NCBI RefSeq assembly: GCF_900109095.1
Contig: NZ_FNYZ01000008.1
Coordinates: forward strand, 1-64,000
DNA length: 64,000 nucleotides
Origin: Sphingobium sp. AP50
GTDB lineage: Bacteria; Pseudomonadota; Alphaproteobacteria; Sphingomonadales; Sphingomonadaceae
Direction: 5' to 3'
Positions 63,160-64,000 of the stretch are shown here, one piece after another. Below the pieces are notes generated by a model that was not told the DNA's origin, did no database searches, and saw only the letters and a list, made by a program, of their open reading frames with translations. A program made the position numbers and the translations under genes. Every line of letters begins with the position of its first letter. Position 1 is the stretch's first letter.

Positions 63160-63749
63160 CAAAATGCACCCCTGCGGTTTACGATCCGAACAATTTGCGA
63201 AGCGGCGCGGCTGGTGCCATCGCATCGCTCATCCCAGGTCGCAAACGGCGGCGTGGTCGTGAGCGCCAAGCCATCCGTCCGAATTTCCACGAACGGCCCG
63301 AGGCGCTGAGGGACAAGCCATAGACTGCCGTCACTCCGCCGCATGAACGCCAGATCATTGATGATTAGCGGGCCGCCCGGGTAAGACAGTGCCAAATCGA
63401 CGGAAACCGGATCGAGTGTTTCCGGAAACAGGCCGGTCCGCACCAACATGACGTCACGATCCGTCCGTCGGCATGCCTTGTCGATCGCAGGCCGGAACAA
63501 CGGAGCGCTACAGGGCGTGGCAGCTATGACGAGGTTTGCGGACGCCACATCGAATGCTCCAGCGGGCAAACCGTCGCCGGCATGGACTTTACCGGCGGCA
63601 CCCAAGGCGTGGAACGGCAGCGCAAGAACGCGCAGAGACGGATCGAGCGTGGAGCCGCTCGGGTAGGTAAGCATCAAGGTAAAGCCTTCTTGGCAAGAGG
63701 ATCGCCGGACCGACAGGGTCCGGGTCAGGCTGCCGACCTTCAATTTCAT
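63159..63749 (-). CDS. Hypothetical protein upstream of the MobA/MobL-like gene
   Basis: About 196 residues from the ATG at 63749 (MKLKVGSLTRTLSVRRSSC); an ATG at 63854 is an alternative start. The sequence is mainly beta-like (TLMLTYPSGSTLDPSLRVLA, ANLVIAATPCSAPLF, DVMLVRTGLFPETLDPVSVDLALSYPGGP as separate patches) and has no membrane segment or known motif. Its stop overlaps the next start by 4 bases, so the two are coexpressed. Function unknown. Confidence 0.5.
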   Translation of the reverse strand: MKLKVGSLTRTLSVRRSSCQEGFTLMLTYPSGSTLDPSLRVLALPFHALGAAGKVHAGDGLPAGAFDVASANLVIAATPCSAPLFRPAIDKACRRTDRDVMLVRTGLFPETLDPVSVDLALSYPGGPLIINDLAFMRRSDGSLWLVPQRLGPFVEIRTDGLALTTTPPFATWDERCDGTSRAASQIVRIVNRRGAF

Positions 63750-64000
63750 CACGGCCGACAGCTTCGCAGGCTCGTGCCATCCTTTCCGATGGGCGCTCTT
63801 GCGGCCGGCGCCTTCGCGAGCAGGGGCGATCGAGGCCGTCAGGCCAACGATCAACAGGCCCTGCGAGCTCGCGCCAACGGCGCGATTTGTCCGGGCTTGC
63901 CCGGCCCGCCTTTTTTTCGTCGTCCGGGGGGATGCGAAAAAAAGAATAGCGGGTTATCTTTTTCTCCGTACCTTCGAAAAAGAGTTTGACCTGTGTCCTT
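63750..64000. other. Right edge, probable upstream region of the mobile-gene pair
   Basis: No gene is supported in these 250 bases unless the longer start at 63854 is used. They contain CGGGCTTGCCCGGCCCG followed by a run of Ts (63890-63918), which looks like a plus-strand hairpin with T-tract, and an A-rich patch (gaaaaaaagaatagc) near 63940. Confidence 0.35.

Overview
The window is high-GC DNA from an alphaproteobacterium, most likely a sphingomonad (Sphingobium/Sphingomonas type). The evidence is gene content: an XrtA (exosortase A) exopolysaccharide locus of the sphingomonad pattern, a large TonB-dependent receptor, alphaproteobacterial Bpt, and ATGA-overlapped operons throughout. All assignments come from reading translations and motifs; no search was run.

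Layout. 1-1.6 kb: end of an IS66-like element that interrupts the C-terminal zinc motif of a SEC-C protein gene. 2.2-4.6 kb: trxB, then a two-gene membrane/glycine-cysteine-rich module. 4.7-25.9 kb: the XrtA locus. It holds an acyl carrier protein and a GNAT protein on the minus strand. On the plus strand are the AMP ligase and PLP decarboxylase, export protein, chain-length determinant, tyrosine kinase, beta-barrel protein, ATPase, deacetylase, two FemAB-like proteins, glycosyltransferase, exosortase XrtA, amidotransferase, priming glycosyl-phosphotransferase and a second glycosyltransferase. Together these would prime, build, modify, export and length-control an envelope polysaccharide, while XrtA sorts C-terminally tagged proteins. 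No PEP-CTERM substrate is visible here. 25.9-40 kb: housekeeping and nutrient genes (amidohydrolase, 3-hydroxyacid dehydrogenase, threonine deaminase, Bpt, GGDEF-EAL protein, RcnB-like/glycine-zipper protein, fRMsr, TonB receptor, secreted S51 peptidase, Lrp regulator).

40.1-49.7 kb: a complete type II-C CRISPR-Cas system. It has 57 repeats and 56 spacers, Cas2, Cas1, a compact 1103-residue Cas9 with all catalytic residues, and a divergent tracrRNA with its terminator. The array abuts, and supplies the last codons of, a frameshifted and truncated hydrolase gene. A 22-bp inverted repeat marks its cas2 side. One spacer reads as the 3' end of a tRNA gene, and two distant spacers differ only by changes that are synonymous in one frame.

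50-60.3 kb: potassium uptake. Kup converges on a kdp operon (small peptide-kdpF-A-B-C-D-E). 60.6-64 kb: a decayed P4-type integrase, a tRNA 3'-end scar and three genes of mobile-element character, one MobA/MobL-like.

Best candidates for something new: the Cas9 locus with its palindromic array end and unusual spacers; a 27-residue membrane peptide ahead of kdpF; start codons buried in hairpins ahead of the 3229 gene and the Lrp gene; and the TonB receptor/S51 peptidase/Lrp cluster.
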